From Holophagaceae bacterium (GTDB lineage: Bacteria > Acidobacteriota > Holophagae > Holophagales > Holophagaceae): a stretch of 64,000 bases of DNA. Made by a program: the position numbers and the translations under genes. The notes beneath the pieces were generated by a model. The model did not search any database and was not told the DNA's origin. It was given only the letters and a program-made list of their open reading frames with translations. The DNA lies in contig JADJVL010000006.1 in NCBI GenBank assembly GCA_016710635.1, forward strand, positions 248,001 to 312,000, read 5' to 3'. Of this stretch, positions 7,645-15,943 are shown piece by piece. The first letter of the stretch is position 1. Each line of letters begins with the position of its first letter.

Positions 7645-8990
7645 CAGCCCCGCTTGATCTCGAGGGTCAGCCGGGAGGGCACGCCCTTGTTCGGGGCGCT
7701 GCGCTTCAGGCTGCTGGTGCCGATGAGCTCGCCGGACTGCTTGATCTGCACGAGCACTTCGATCTCGCCTTCGGCCTCCGCAGGCAGCTCGATACGGAGC
7801 ACGGAAGGCGCGCCCAGTTTCCCGACCATGGTGAGATCCCCGAGGAGGCTGTTGATGGCGTCCTTGGGATTCGGGGATTTCGATGGCTTCGGAGCGCCAA
7901 AGGTCGAAGGGGGGATGCTGAACTTCGGAACGCCGCCCGTGTGGGGCGCCGCGTGGGGCGCCGGGTGGGGCGCCGGATGAGGGGCTGGCTGAGGTGCCGC
8001 CGGCGGGGGCGGGGGCGGCTGCGGGACCGGAGGCACGGTAGCCAGCGCCCGCTGGACGTCCTCCTGGGAGATGGGCTTGGTAATGGATCCGGCATCCGCC
8101 GGGGGCATGGGGACTTCGGTCTTTTCTTCGTCCGGCAGGGGGTCCGGCAGGGGCGCCGGCGGTGGCGGGGGAGGCGGCGGTGGTGGCGGCGTGCCCGGCC
8201 GGGAGACGCCGGTGTCCTCCAGCATAGAGGAGAAGGTCGGCAGGTCCGAAAGGGTGAGGGCCTGGGCGGGGGTGGCGCCCGGGGCGGAGGGAACGGGCGG
8301 CGGCGGCGGAGGCGGCGGTGGCGGAGCGGGGCTCGCCGGAGCCGCGGGAACCTCCGGCGCCACAGCCCGGGCGGGGGCTTCCTTGGGCGCCGCGGTGTCG
8401 CCGAGGACGTTCACCTTGATGTGCTGGAGGCTCAGCTTGGTGATCCCGCGCAAGGTCTCGAAGACGCCGGTCCCGTCCTGGGCGCAGGCCTGGAAGCTGG
8501 GCAGGCTGCGTGGATTGAGATCCACCTCGAGCTGGTCCACGGGCACCACGTTCTTGAGGTCCCGCTTGTTCCACTGGAAGACCATGGGGATGTCGCCGAG
8601 CTTCAGCCCCAGCTCCCGCAGGTTCTCCTCAAGGTTCTGCAGGCTCTCCCGGCTGGCGTCCAGCATGGGGATCTGGGAGTCCACCACGAAGACGATGCCG
8701 TCCACGCCCTTGAGCACCAGTTTGCGGGTGCTGTTGTAGAAGACCTGTCCAGGCACCGTGTAGAGCTGCAGCTTGGTCTTGAAGCCGCCCACCATGCCCA
8801 CGTCCAGGGGCAGCAGGTCGAAGAACAGGGTGCGGTCCGTCTCGGTGTTCAGGCTCACCATTTCGCCACGAGCCTTGGTGCTCGTCTTGCCGTAAATGGT
8901 GTTGAGGTTGGTGGTCTTCCCGCAAAGGCCCGGCCCGTAATAGACGATCTTGGCCGTCATCTGCCGGGTGGCGTGGTTAAAGAAGACCAT
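7644..8990 (-). CDS. MglA-like small GTPase with long proline-rich C-terminal extension
   Basis: A 448-residue protein. Residues 1-195 are an MglA-type Ras-like GTPase: P-loop GPGLCGKTTN (residues 19-28), switch/G3 region TVPGQVFYNSTRKL and G4 WNKRDL. Residues about 200-370 are a low-complexity Pro/Ala linker with two runs of ten or more prolines and PAPH repeats, followed by a compact C-terminal region (about 370-448) of unknown fold. MglA sets cell polarity and pilus/gliding reversal in myxobacteria, where it is about 195 residues with no tail. A GAGGA site precedes the ATG. No mglB is adjacent. Function in polarity is inferred from family only. Confidence 0.85.
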   Translation of the reverse strand: MVFFNHATRQMTAKIVYYGPGLCGKTTNLNTIYGKTSTKARGEMVSLNTETDRTLFFDLLPLDVGMVGGFKTKLQLYTVPGQVFYNSTRKLVLKGVDGIVFVVDSQIPMLDASRESLQNLEENLRELGLKLGDIPMVFQWNKRDLKNVVPVDQLEVDLNPRSLPSFQACAQDGTGVFETLRGITKLSLQHIKVNVLGDTAAPKEAPARAVAPEVPAAPASPAPPPPPPPPPPVPSAPGATPAQALTLSDLPTFSSMLEDTGVSRPGTPPPPPPPPPPPAPLPDPLPDEEKTEVPMPPADAGSITKPISQEDVQRALATVPPVPQPPPPPPAAPQPAPHPAPHPAPHAAPHTGGVPKFSIPPSTFGAPKPSKSPNPKDAINSLLGDLTMVGKLGAPSVLRIELPAEAEGEIEVLVQIKQSGELIGTSSLKRSAPNKGVPSRLTLEIKRG

Positions 8991-9110
8991 TCCGATTCCT
9001 CAAGCTCTGGAGTGTCAGGAGTGTAACGGAGAGCCATCCGGAAACCAAATCAAGGTTTGCCCGGCCCCGGGGGCCTATCCCCGCCCATTTCCCGTGGCAT
9101 GATCGGCGGG

Positions 9111-10157
9111 ATGGAAGCCAAGCGGATCGCGGTGATACCCGGTGACGGCGTGGGCCCCGAGGTGGTGGCGGAAGCCCTCCCGATCCTCGCCTGGGCCCGG
9201 TCCCGCGGCCGGGAGCTGGACTGGGAACGCCTGCCCTTCGGGGCTGACCACTTCCTCGCCACCGGGGAGACGCTCCCGGACGAGGCCTTCCGGTCCATCC
9301 GCGATGGCGCGGACGGCGTTTTGTTCGGCGCCGTCGGCGACCCCAGGATTCCCGATGGCCGCCATGCCGAAGAGATCCTTCTGCGCCTCCGGCAGGACCT
9401 GCAACTGGGCGTGAACCTCCGGCCCTGCCGGCCGATGCTCGACGCCCTCCTGCCCCTCCGGGACGTCCGCGCCGGGGAGGTGGACATCGACGTCTATCGG
9501 GAGAACACGGAGGGTCCCTACTGCCTGCAAGGCCAGCGGGAGCCCGACCGCGCCGTGGACCTGGCGATCCACTCCCGCGCGGCCGTCACCCGCCTGCTGC
9601 GGGCCGCCTTCGACGGTGCCCGGGCCCGGGGGACCGGCCTGTGCCTCGCCCACAAGGCCAACGTCCTCAGGCATGGCCACGGCCTCTGGATGGAGATCTA
9701 CCGCGCGCTGCAGCAGGAGTACGAGGACGTCCCGGCCCGAGCCCTCCACGCGGACGCCCTGCTCTGCGCCCTCGTCCAGGATCCGAGGCCCTTTGGCGTG
9801 ATCGCCGCGGACAACCTGTTCGGCGACCTCGTGAGCGACCTGCTCGCAGCCTTCCAGGGCGGCATGGGCATGGCGCCGAGCCTGAGCTGGGCGCCCCACC
9901 GCCCGTACCGTTGCGGCGCCCTCGCCGAACCGGTGCACGGCTCCGCACCGGACCTCGCCGGAAGCGGCCGCGCCAACCCCACGGGGGTCATCCTCAGCCT
10001 CGGGATGCTGTTCCGCCATTTCGGATGGACCACCGAAGCCGAAGTCGTAGAGGGGTCCGTGGCGTCAGCGATCCGCGCTGGAGCCGCCACGACGGACCTG
10101 GGCGGCTCTCTGGGCACCCGCACGATGGGCGAGGCCCTGCGGGCAGGGTTGCTCTGA
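9111..10157 (+). CDS. Isocitrate/isopropylmalate dehydrogenase family protein
   Basis: A 348-residue beta-decarboxylating dehydrogenase. It opens with IAVIPGDGVGPEV and shows NLRPCRP, RENTEGPY (active Tyr), the Lys in AHKANVL and the metal-binding Asp residues in ADNLFGDLVSD, ending with the adenosine-binding HGSAPDLAGSGRANP segment. RENTEG is typical of isocitrate/homoisocitrate enzymes, while the short length resembles 3-isopropylmalate dehydrogenase, so the substrate is undecided. No leucine or lysine pathway gene adjoins it. The start at 9111 is set by family homology; the ATG at 9099 is an alternative. Upstream is divergent from the GTPase gene. Confidence 0.85.
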   Translation: MEAKRIAVIPGDGVGPEVVAEALPILAWARSRGRELDWERLPFGADHFLATGETLPDEAFRSIRDGADGVLFGAVGDPRIPDGRHAEEILLRLRQDLQLGVNLRPCRPMLDALLPLRDVRAGEVDIDVYRENTEGPYCLQGQREPDRAVDLAIHSRAAVTRLLRAAFDGARARGTGLCLAHKANVLRHGHGLWMEIYRALQQEYEDVPARALHADALLCALVQDPRPFGVIAADNLFGDLVSDLLAAFQGGMGMAPSLSWAPHRPYRCGALAEPVHGSAPDLAGSGRANPTGVILSLGMLFRHFGWTTEAEVVEGSVASAIRAGAATTDLGGSLGTRTMGEALRAGLL

Positions 10158-10208
10158 GATTCTGAGTTGCAGAGATTCTGGGTTTCGGACCGAGGCGGTC
10201 AGCCGCCG
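10153..10208 (+). repeat. Short tandem repeat and small inverted repeat in the leuB-like/lexA spacer
   Basis: On the minus strand two imperfect 16-nt units occur side by side (AACCCAGAATCTCTGC and AACTCAGAATCTCAGA), next to a 5-bp inverted repeat GGCGG-TCAG-CCGCC at 10194-10207. The convergent genes on both sides end here, so the hairpin may help termination, though there is no T-run. The CCAGAATC-type units resemble the sequence inside the lexA linker (see findings). Confidence 0.5.
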
Positions 10209-10216
10209 CAGCCTTC

Positions 10217-10930
10217 TCAGCAGCTGCGCATCACGCCGATGAGCAGGCCCTGCACCTGGATCCGGTCCGGGGTGAAGCAGAGGGGCTTCAGGTCGGGGTT
10301 GTGGGGAATGAGCCACACGCCCTTGGCGTCGCGGCGGAATTCCTTCAGGGTCGCCTCCTCCCCGTCGATGAGCGCCGCCACCCGGTCCCCGTTGCGATAG
10401 TCGGACTTTTTCTGAAGCACCACGAGGTCCCCATCCAGGATGGCGTCCTCGATCATGGAATCGCCCCGCACGCGGAGGACGAAGCATTCGTCCCGCTCCC
10501 GGTGGATGGTCAGCGGCACCTCGAGGGGAATGGCCTTGTCCTCGGGAATGAGAGGCGCCCCGGCCGCGATGTCGCCGCAGAAAGGCAGCAGCCGGGCGAT
10601 CTGCCTGGGCTCCGGATTCCTGGACTCCGTGTGCCGGTGGTCGAAGCTCCTGGGTTCCACATTCCGGGCATCAAGACCCAGCAGCTCCGCCGAAGACCGG
10701 GAAGTCTCTCCGGCGCCCTTGAGCACGAGGTTGTTTCCCTTCCCGTGGCTGCGCTCCAGGAAGCCCTTGTCCGTCAGGTGCTGGACGTGCTTATGGATGG
10801 TGCTGACGGCGCTGGAGCCCACGCCCTTCGCGATTTCCGTCAGCGTGGGACTGCGGCCTTCGGCTTCCGCATAGTCCTCGATGAACTGGAGCACGGCCTG
10901 CTGTCGTTTCGTCAGGTTGGCGGATTTCAT
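10217..10930 (-). CDS. lexA: LexA SOS repressor
   Basis: A 237-residue LexA. Residues 1-65 are the winged helix-turn-helix (LTKRQQAVLQFIEDY, SPTLTEIAKGVG). The self-cleavage site is the Ala-Gly pair in GDIAAGAP; the catalytic Ser is in RGDSMIEDAI and the Lys in EATLKEF. The hinge (about 73-112) is longer than in E. coli LexA (202 residues in all) and contains a repetitive RNVEPR...SRNPEPR stretch. LexA represses DNA-damage genes and cleaves itself with RecA. The ATG at 10930 sits 7 nt from a TAGCTT -10 hexamer and has no Shine-Dalgarno, suggesting a leaderless transcript. Confidence 0.95.
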   Translation of the reverse strand: MKSANLTKRQQAVLQFIEDYAEAEGRSPTLTEIAKGVGSSAVSTIHKHVQHLTDKGFLERSHGKGNNLVLKGAGETSRSSAELLGLDARNVEPRSFDHRHTESRNPEPRQIARLLPFCGDIAAGAPLIPEDKAIPLEVPLTIHRERDECFVLRVRGDSMIEDAILDGDLVVLQKKSDYRNGDRVAALIDGEEATLKEFRRDAKGVWLIPHNPDLKPLCFTPDRIQVQGLLIGVMRSC

Positions 10931-10937
10931 GAAGTCC

Positions 10938-10966
10938 AAGCTAGGCGCCGAAGCAGGCCTGGTCAA
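10938..10966 (-). promoter_or_regulatory. lexA promoter (sigma70-like) with upstream A-tracts
   Basis: On the minus strand TTGACC (10966-10961) and TAGCTT (10943-10938) are separated by 17 nt. Two seven-A tracts about 10 nt apart lie just upstream (within 10971-10987), positioned like an UP element. The expected transcription start falls at or next to the ATG at 10930. A 16-bp near-palindrome, GGACTTCATGAAATCC (10923-10938), overlaps the start codon and is a candidate operator. Confidence 0.6.
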
Positions 10967-11018
10967 TGCCTTTTTTTCGCTTTTTTTACTTCGGATCCCC
11001 CTCGCCCCCATTTCCCGG

Positions 11019-11047
11019 CTGACCTTCGCCGGGCCTGCCTCTATACT
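11019..11047 (+). promoter_or_regulatory. korAB promoter (sigma70-like)
   Basis: CTGACC (11019-11024) and TATACT (11042-11047) with 17-nt spacing, about 90 nt upstream of korA, in the divergent lexA-korA spacer. The korA ATG has its own AAAGGAGCC ribosome site. Confidence 0.55.
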
Positions 11048-11136
11048 GGCTTTCCTGTCTTGCGAGCGCCCTGAGGCCGCGGAACCACGGGTTCCGGAGC
11101 CGGAAGGGCCGGTTTTGAAAAGGGAAAGGAGCCCGA

Positions 11137-12960
11137 ATGTCCAGCAGCGCTGCAGCCTCCGGTACGGCTGAGGAGACGAAAACACTGGTGAACGACTTCT
11201 CCGTGGAGATCGCCACGGTGAACGGGTCCGGTTCCCAGACCGCGAACAGCGTGCTCATGCGCACCATCTTCCAGATGGGCGTGCCCGTGAGCGGCAAGAA
11301 CCTCTTCCCCAGCAACATCGCCGGCCTGCCGACCTGGTTCCAGATCCGCGCCAACGCCAAGGGCTACGTGGCGCGCAAGCACGACATCGACCTGATGATC
11401 TGCATGAACCCGGAGACGGCGAAGGAGGACGTTGCGAAGCTCCCCAGCGGCGCCCTCGTCATCTACGACGAGCCCCTGAAGCTCAACGAACTGCGCCAGG
11501 ACCTCGTCTTCTACCCCGTGCCCTTCCAGAAGCTCGTCACCGCCAGCTGCCCGGAGCCCAAGCTCCACAAGCTGGTGAAGAACATGATCTACGTCGGCGT
11601 CGCCGGCCAGAGCCTGGGCCTCGACATGGAGGAGGTCAAGAAGGCCATCTCCAAGCAGCTGAACGGCAAGGCCAAGGCCATCGAGATCAACCAGGCCGCC
11701 GTGCAGGCGGGCTTCGAATGGTCCGCGGCGAACATGCCCGCCCAGACCCGCCTGAAGATCGTCCGCGACGACAAGACGAAGGGCCAGATCATCATCGACG
11801 GCAACGCCGCCTGCGCCCTGGGCGCCATGTTCGCCGGCGTGCAGGTGCTGGCCTGGTATCCCATCACCCCCGCCAGCAGCCTTTCCGAAAGCCTCATCGA
11901 CTACGCCGACGAGTACCGGAAGGATCCCGCCACCGGCAAGAGCACCTTCGCCCACGTGCAGATGGAGGACGAGCTGGCCTCCGCCGGCGCGGTCCTCGGG
12001 GCGGGCTGGGCCGGTGCACGGTCCATGACCACCACCTCCGGCCCCGGCATCTCCCTCATGAGCGAGATGATCGGCCTGGGCTACTTCACCGAGATCCCCG
12101 GCGTCTTCTTCAACGTCGCCCGCACGGGCCCCAGCACGGGCCTGCCCACCCGCACCATGCAGGGCGATGTGGAGATCTGCGCGAAGTGCAGCCACGGCGA
12201 CACCTTCCACATCAACCTCTACCCCGGGAACATGCAGGAGTGTTTCGACTTCGCCTACATGTCCTTCGACCTGGCGGAACGCTTCCAGACACCCATCTTC
12301 GTGGTCACCGACCTGGACCTGGGCATGCAGAACTGGGCCTCCCAGCCCTTCAAGTATCCCGAAGGGAAGTTTGACCGCGGCAAGGTGCTCGGCCAGAAGG
12401 AGCTTGAGGAGATCAAGGACTGGGGCCGCTACAAGGACGTGGACGGCGACGGCATCCCCTACCGGACGCTGCCCGGAACCCCCGGCGGCAAAGGCGCCTA
12501 CTTCACCCGCGGCTCGGGCCACAATCCCATGGCCCAGTACTCGGAGAAGCCCGAGGACTACAAGCAGCTGGTGGACCGCCTGCGGGCCAAGTACGACACC
12601 GCCAAGGCCTGGGTGCCCAAGCCCATCGTCGAGGACACCGGCTCCAAGCGGGGCATCCTCGCCTTCGGGTCCAGCGATCCGGCGGTGAAGGAGGCCCGGG
12701 ACCGGATGAAAGCCGAGGCCGGGATGGACACCTCCTACCTGCGCCTGCGCGCCCTGCCCTTCACCGCCGAAGTGGACGCCTTCCTCACCAGCATGGACGC
12801 GATCTACGTGGTGGAGCAGAACCGGGACGCCCAGATGCTGGCCCTCCTGCGGGAGTTCTACCCCCAGTTCGCGATGAAGTTCAAGAGCGTCCTCCACTAC
12901 AACGGCCAGGCCCTGGACGCCCAGACGATCCTCGACCAGATCACCGCCTTCGAGAAGTAA
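11137..12960 (+). CDS. korA: 2-oxoacid:ferredoxin oxidoreductase, alpha subunit (gamma-alpha fusion, KorA)
   Basis: A 607-residue protein. Residues about 20-195 are the gamma domain (GSGSQTANSVLMRTIFQMG, then FPSNIAGLPTWFQIRANAKG); residues about 215-600 are the alpha (pyrimidine-binding) part with the signature YPITPASSLSE and TTTSGPGISLMSEMIGL. With KorB it oxidatively decarboxylates a 2-oxoacid, most likely 2-oxoglutarate, to the acyl-CoA while reducing ferredoxin. Other 2-oxoacids (pyruvate, branched-chain) are possible. It is followed by korB after 10 nt; no dedicated ferredoxin or delta subunit gene is present. Confidence 0.92.
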   Translation: MSSSAAASGTAEETKTLVNDFSVEIATVNGSGSQTANSVLMRTIFQMGVPVSGKNLFPSNIAGLPTWFQIRANAKGYVARKHDIDLMICMNPETAKEDVAKLPSGALVIYDEPLKLNELRQDLVFYPVPFQKLVTASCPEPKLHKLVKNMIYVGVAGQSLGLDMEEVKKAISKQLNGKAKAIEINQAAVQAGFEWSAANMPAQTRLKIVRDDKTKGQIIIDGNAACALGAMFAGVQVLAWYPITPASSLSESLIDYADEYRKDPATGKSTFAHVQMEDELASAGAVLGAGWAGARSMTTTSGPGISLMSEMIGLGYFTEIPGVFFNVARTGPSTGLPTRTMQGDVEICAKCSHGDTFHINLYPGNMQECFDFAYMSFDLAERFQTPIFVVTDLDLGMQNWASQPFKYPEGKFDRGKVLGQKELEEIKDWGRYKDVDGDGIPYRTLPGTPGGKGAYFTRGSGHNPMAQYSEKPEDYKQLVDRLRAKYDTAKAWVPKPIVEDTGSKRGILAFGSSDPAVKEARDRMKAEAGMDTSYLRLRALPFTAEVDAFLTSMDAIYVVEQNRDAQMLALLREFYPQFAMKFKSVLHYNGQALDAQTILDQITAFEK

Positions 12961-12970
12961 GGAGAGCACG

Positions 12971-14008
12971 ATGACGACCACCGCCCCCTCCGCTCCCACC
13001 AACAAGCTCGGCATGACCAAGCAGGACTACGTGGGCTCCAAGTCCACCCTCTGCGCGGGCTGCGGGCATGATTCCATCACCGCCCAGCTCATCAACGCCG
13101 CCTTCGAGAGCAACCTCGAGGCCCACATGGTGGGCAAGTACTCGGGCATCGGCTGCTCCTCGAAGACGCCGGCCTACTTCTTCAACCAGGCCTGGGGCTT
13201 CAACAGCGTCCACGGCCGCATGCCCGCCGTGGCCACCGGCGCCTCCCTGGCCAACCGCAAGCTGATCAACATCGGCGTCTCCGGCGACGGCGACTCCATG
13301 AGCATCGGCATCGGCCAGCTGGTGCACATGATCCGGCGCAATGTGCCGATCATCTACATCATCGAGGACAACGGTGTGTACGGCCTCACCAAGGGCCAGT
13401 TCTCAGCCACCGCCGATCTTGGGTCAGTCCTGAAGCACGGCTCCGTCAACGAGCTGCCTCCCATCGACCCCTGCACCCTGGCCATCGAGCTGGGCTGCGG
13501 CTTCGTGGCGCGCTCCTTCTCCGGCGACCCCAAGCAGCTGAACGCCATCCTCAAGGCCGCCATGGCCTTCAACGGCACCTGCATCATCGACGTCATCAGC
13601 CCCTGCGTGACCTTCAACAACCACGACGATTCCACCAAGAGCTACAAGAACGCCAAGGACCACGACTTCCCGCTCCACGAGCTGGGCTTCGTGCAGTACA
13701 GCGAGCTGGAGAACGTGGAGATCCCCGCCGGCGAGGCCAAGGTCGTCACCTTCCCCGACGGCTCCAAGGTCAGCTTCCGCGCCATGAAGGAGGACCACGA
13801 TCCCACGGACCGCTTCGGCACCCTCAAGCTCCTCCACGAGGGCATCGAGAAGGGCGAGTTCCTCACGGGCCTCCTCTACGTGAACACCGCCAAGCCCACC
13901 ATCCACGACACCACGCACATCGTGGACACGCCCCTCGTCCACCTCGACCAGGCCGCCCTCAAGCCCGGCCCCGAGGCCCTGGCGGAGTGCATGGACGCCC
14001 TGACCTGA
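12971..14008 (+). CDS. korB: 2-oxoacid:ferredoxin oxidoreductase, beta subunit (KorB)
   Basis: A 345-residue ThDP-binding subunit. It shows LCAGCGHDSI (residues 27-36) and GIGCSSKTPAYF, cysteines that hold the [4Fe-4S] cluster in this family, and the ThDP motif GVSGDGDSMSIGIGQ with the closing EDNGVYGLTKGQ. It pairs with KorA. Translation probably restarts from GGAGAGC before the ATG. Transcription ends at the perfect hairpin at 14026-14057. Confidence 0.93.
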   Translation: MTTTAPSAPTNKLGMTKQDYVGSKSTLCAGCGHDSITAQLINAAFESNLEAHMVGKYSGIGCSSKTPAYFFNQAWGFNSVHGRMPAVATGASLANRKLINIGVSGDGDSMSIGIGQLVHMIRRNVPIIYIIEDNGVYGLTKGQFSATADLGSVLKHGSVNELPPIDPCTLAIELGCGFVARSFSGDPKQLNAILKAAMAFNGTCIIDVISPCVTFNNHDDSTKSYKNAKDHDFPLHELGFVQYSELENVEIPAGEAKVVTFPDGSKVSFRAMKEDHDPTDRFGTLKLLHEGIEKGEFLTGLLYVNTAKPTIHDTTHIVDTPLVHLDQAALKPGPEALAECMDALT

Positions 14009-14025
14009 GGCGGATCGGGTCTGCG

Positions 14026-14057
14026 AAAAAAGGCCACTCCGCGGAGTGGCCTTTTTT
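14026..14057. terminator. Bidirectional intrinsic terminator between korB and the HD-GYP gene
   Basis: A perfect 32-bp palindrome with 16-nt arms: AAAAAAGGCCACTCCG and its exact complement, giving a GC-rich stem with a T6 run on either strand. It serves both convergent genes. Confidence 0.93.
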
Positions 14058-14069
14058 GTCGGCCGCCGC

Positions 14070-15212
14070 TCACAGCTCGGGCAGGTAGGCCTCGTGGGTC
14101 CCGTCCTCGGGACCGTCCGCCTTGAAGCGCTCGCGGATGTCTCGCAGGCGTTCCCACTGCGACAGGAGCGAGGCGATGCAGGCGCTGTCGAAGTGGGTCC
14201 CGGCCCGGTCCTTCATGAAGTCCAGCACCCGGTCCTCCGTCCAGGCGGGCTTGTAGGGGCGCACGGAGAGGAGGCCGTCGTAGACGTCGGCCACGGTGAC
14301 GATGCGCGCCTCCAGGGGGATCTGCTCCCCTTGCAGGCCCCGGGGATAGCCGCCCCCGTCCACCCGCTCGTGGTGGCACTGGACGATGTTGCGCAGGATG
14401 GAAAGCTGGGGCAGTCCTTCGACGCCGAACTCCCGGGCCAGGGCGTCCACGAGTTCCACGCCCTTCGCCACGTGGGTGCGCATCACCTCCAGCTCCTCGG
14501 GAGCCAGGGGCCCCTCCTTGAGGAGGATGTGGTCCGGGATGCCGATCTTCCCGATGTCGTGGAGGGGCGTGAAGAGGCCGAGGAACTCGATCCATTCGTC
14601 CGTCAGGCCGAACTCCCAGGCGAGCCCGGTGGCGATGGCCTTGGCATAGCGCGATACCCGGGAGATGTGGGCGCCGGTCTCCCGGTCCCGGACCTGGCCG
14701 ATGTGGCCGGCCATGCGCACGGCCGAGCGCAGCACCCGCGCGGTGGCCAAGGATCCGAGGACCAGGAGGGTGGCGAGGTTGCCGTGGACCTCCAGGCGCC
14801 GCACGACCGCAGGCGTGAAATACTGCCGCTCCAGCGCGTCGTAGAACAGGAAGCCCCTGAGCTGGCCGGCCTCGTAGAAGGGCACGGTCAGGCTGGAGAG
14901 GTAGCCCTTCTCCAGCAGGCGCTGGCTGTGGACGCTGCCCGTCCAGACCTGCAGGGAAAGATCGTCCAGGATCCTCACGCCTCCCCGCGCCGCCAGGTCC
15001 TTCAAGGAGGCCACGTCGTCCAGCCGGGCGTCGTAGAACACCAGGGGACTGCCCCCCAAGGTGCTCTGGGCGAAGGTCCGGAGGAGGTCCGTCTCGGGAT
15101 CGTAGAGGGCGATGGCCATCCGCGCGATGCCGGGCTGCTCTTCCCGCAGAAACCCGTGCAGGGCTTCGATCTGCTGTCCGATCCTCGTTCCCGGTGCCAT
15201 CAGGAGTCCCAT
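14070..15212 (-). CDS. HD-GYP domain phosphodiesterase with N-terminal GAF-like sensor
   Basis: A 380-residue cytoplasmic protein. Residues about 5-170 look like a GAF-type sensor (MAIALYDPETDLLRTF, SLTVPFYEAGQLRGFLFYD). Residues about 190-370 are HD-GYP: HDIGKIGIPDHILLK supplies the metal-binding HD and HHERVDGGGYPRGL the GYP loop, all intact, so c-di-GMP hydrolysis is expected. The ATG at 15212, after GGTGGAG, is chosen over an upstream in-frame ATG in sequence next to the tRNA-Ala gene. It may tune pilus or motility behaviour with the pil operon, which is inference. Confidence 0.9.
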   Translation of the reverse strand: MGLLMAPGTRIGQQIEALHGFLREEQPGIARMAIALYDPETDLLRTFAQSTLGGSPLVFYDARLDDVASLKDLAARGGVRILDDLSLQVWTGSVHSQRLLEKGYLSSLTVPFYEAGQLRGFLFYDALERQYFTPAVVRRLEVHGNLATLLVLGSLATARVLRSAVRMAGHIGQVRDRETGAHISRVSRYAKAIATGLAWEFGLTDEWIEFLGLFTPLHDIGKIGIPDHILLKEGPLAPEELEVMRTHVAKGVELVDALAREFGVEGLPQLSILRNIVQCHHERVDGGGYPRGLQGEQIPLEARIVTVADVYDGLLSVRPYKPAWTEDRVLDFMKDRAGTHFDSACIASLLSQWERLRDIRERFKADGPEDGTHEAYLPEL

Positions 15213-15310
15213 GGTGCGCTCCACCCAATCCCCTGAAAGGTAGCCCCTCCGGCGCGGCCTGCCTGTGACCGATGCACGGATTGGGGAGCGGCTCGGGCCC
15301 GGCCGGGGCA

Positions 15311-15339
15311 TTCCGTTTTCCCCGTGGCCGCGCTAGACT
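15311..15339 (+). promoter_or_regulatory. Candidate tRNA-Ala promoter
   Basis: TTCCGT (15311-15316) and TAGACT (15334-15339) with 17-nt spacing end 10 nt before the mature 5' end of tRNA-Ala. The -10 matches other TAGRCT boxes in the window; the -35 is weak. Confidence 0.45.
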
Positions 15340-15349
15340 GGTGGGCCCA

Positions 15350-15425
15350 GGGCCTGTAGCTCAGCTGGGAGAGCGCCTCGTTCGCAATGAGGAGGTCGAC
15401 AGTTCGATCCTGTTCAGGTCCACCA
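15350..15425 (+). tRNA. tRNA-Ala (anticodon CGC)
   Basis: A 76-nt cloverleaf with encoded CCA (15423-15425). The acceptor stem is GGGCCTG/CAGGTCC and contains the G3-U70 wobble pair that identifies tRNA-Ala. The anticodon loop is TTCGCAA with CGC at 15383-15385, reading the GCG codon. D-arm (TAGCTCAGCTGGGAGAGC) and T-loop (TTCGATC) are canonical. Confidence 0.97.
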
Positions 15426-15430
15426 AACAG

Positions 15431-15455
15431 AAGGCGGCGCATGCGCCGCCTTTTT
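15431..15455 (+). terminator. Intrinsic terminator after tRNA-Ala
   Basis: A perfect inverted repeat AAGGCGGCGCA/TGCGCCGCCTT followed by a T-run, starting 6 nt after the tRNA CCA. It also lies just past the stop of the minus-strand small protein gene and could serve both. Confidence 0.88.
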
Positions 15456-15467
15456 CATGCCTCGAGT

Positions 15468-15860
15468 TCAAAGCTTTTTGATCAGCAGCTCGCGGATCTC
15501 GCCGTCGCTGAACATGCCGTCCGTGCGCAGGGCATAGGCGCAGTGCATCTCCAGCACGCCGCCTTCGAAGGAGATCCTCATCTCGGGCTTCGTCTTCACG
15601 TTCTTCAGCTTCACCAGCTTCAGTCCGTCCCGCACGGCCTCGCGGCCCAGGTCGTCCATGCAGATGGTGCGCAGGGCCATGTTGAGCCGGTGGCAGGAGA
15701 GGTTGTCGAGGAAGTTCAGGCCTTCCAGGTCCTCCGAGAGGCTGTCCCAGTCCACCTCGTAGGGGATGGCCTTCCCGCAGATCTCCTCGATCTCCTTCAC
15801 CCGCTCGGGCAAGGTCGTCTCCTGCAGTTCCTTCATCTTGCGGCGCTCGTTCAGGCCCAT
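15468..15860 (-). CDS. Conserved hypothetical protein (130 aa)
   Basis: A small, charged, apparently cytoplasmic protein beginning MGLNERRKMKELQETTLPERVKEIEE, with the phrases IPYEVDWDSL, LNFLDNLSCHRLNMALR and ISFEGGVLEMHCAYA. It has no signal peptide or membrane segment. The well-ordered, non-repetitive sequence and a good GGAGGA site 7 nt before the ATG at 15860 support a real gene; an in-frame ATG 10 codons upstream is less likely. I do not recognise a named domain. It is divergent from ruvA. Confidence 0.75.
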   Translation of the reverse strand: MGLNERRKMKELQETTLPERVKEIEEICGKAIPYEVDWDSLSEDLEGLNFLDNLSCHRLNMALRTICMDDLGREAVRDGLKLVKLKNVKTKPEMRISFEGGVLEMHCAYALRTDGMFSDGEIRELLIKKL

Positions 15861-15943
15861 GGGCGTGTCCTCCGGGGGAAACGGTAGCATCGCCTTCGCC
15901 CGTTGGAGACCCGGCCGCGGGATTCCTCCGCTACCCTTTCCCC

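Noticed and set aside
7030..8574. Longer upstream extension of the LolA-like protein
   Set aside because: The extension lies in another frame of the GTPase's proline-rich region; the TGATG start gives a signal peptide.
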